64,000 nucleotides of DNA from JAHFUA01 sp963808725 (GTDB lineage Bacteria; Acidobacteriota; Terriglobia; Terriglobales; Acidobacteriaceae). The position numbers were made by a program, and so were the translations under genes. Shown piece by piece: positions 63,842 to 64,000 of the stretch. The stretch lies in NCBI GenBank assembly GCA_963808725.1, contig CAWEGO010000002.1, positions 2,410,952-2,474,951 on the forward strand, read 5' to 3'. Positions within the stretch are counted from its first letter, which is position 1. Each line of letters starts with the position of its first letter. The notes under the pieces are model-generated. The model did not search any database and was not told the origin of the DNA. It saw only the letters and a list, made by a program, of their open reading frames with translations.

Positions 63842-64000
63842 ATGGCTCCCCTGGTCTCAGGTCGAAGTCTTCTGGTGTGTCTGCTGGTTTTCCTTGTCGC
63901 GTGGCCGCCCCCGCTCCTGGGGTATTCGGTGCTTTCCCACGAAACCATCATCGACGCCGCCTGGAAGACGGACATCCGGCCTCTCCTGCTGAAGCGTTTC
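63842..64000 (+). CDS. Secreted protein, N-terminal fragment (possible zinc-dependent phospholipase C type)
   Basis: Runs off the right edge; 53 codons visible from ATG 63842 with GGAGGGT upstream. Signal peptide (SLLVCLLVFLVAWPPPLLG), then YSVLSHETIIDAAW. The mature start with WSVLSHE-type motif is what I recall for Acidobacteria proteins annotated as zinc-dependent phospholipase C, but the metal site is beyond the window, so this is only a suggestion. Confidence 0.5.
   Translation, partial: MAPLVSGRSLLVCLLVFLVAWPPPLLGYSVLSHETIIDAAWKTDIRPLLLKRF

Overview
The window reads as a stretch of chromosome from a GC-rich, Gram-negative, soil-type bacterium, most likely an Acidobacteriota. This is inferred from the mix of genes: an Oar-like TonB-dependent receptor with a carboxypeptidase-regulatory N-terminus, a split ATP synthase cluster without the a and c subunits, a lemA/DUF2207 pair, secreted Ig-like and LTxxQ-type proteins, and intergenic spaces packed with palindromes and short stuttering repeats. 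No phage, transposase, CRISPR array or rRNA gene was seen. One tRNA (Leu, CAA) is present.

Layout. 0-9 kb: the 3' end of an ETF-quinone oxidoreductase gene, moaA behind a molybdenum-cofactor riboswitch, nadA, a DUF2203 gene, an M28 peptidase, an Ig-like lipoprotein and pfkA. 9-19 kb: a di-haem DUF1111 protein, then a divergent metal-handling locus (P-type ATPase and RcnR/CsoR-type regulator on the minus strand; small His/Cys secreted protein and TonB receptor on the plus strand), a hydrolase and an SH3-like lipoprotein. 19-24 kb: a DUF309-aminotransferase fusion, a PuuD-like membrane protein, hfq-hflX. 23.7-31 kb: ATP synthase genes for b', b, delta, alpha, gamma, beta and epsilon, then a PP2C phosphatase. 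31-39.7 kb: 3-hydroxyacyl-CoA dehydrogenase, MBL hydrolase, anion transporter, pyrD, serS, a LolA-like protein. 39.7-48.5 kb: a GT39 protein, a small secreted protein that appears to be sigma-54 controlled, an FHA-GAF-AAA+-Fis activator, a three-domain polysaccharide synthase/deacetylase/hydrolase and a SIR2-like protein. 48.8-64 kb: pruA-type dehydrogenase, response regulators, PilZ, DUF2207/LemA, a large malate-synthase-like protein, a LOG-family protein, a transsulfuration enzyme, two LTxxQ proteins around tRNA-Leu, DUF169, thioredoxin, and the start of a secreted protein.

The strongest leads are: (1) a sigma-54 module in which an FHA/GAF activator gene is followed by two identical palindromes spaced exactly two helical turns, about 120 bp upstream of a -24/-12 promoter driving a small basic secreted protein; (2) an RcnR-like metal regulator whose H3/C35/H60/H64 ligand set is visible, with repeated GGGGTAT sites in both control regions and a P-type ATPase lacking the usual CPx motif; (3) a candidate small RNA with direct-repeat promoter and terminator before trxA; and (4) an unusual set of gap-specific repeat elements.

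Three genes (pfkA, atpA, the LOG-family gene) are broken by single-base indels although their residues are otherwise fully conserved. atpA carries five. Sequence or consensus error is more likely than true decay. All functions are inferred from sequence patterns read by eye; no database search was run.
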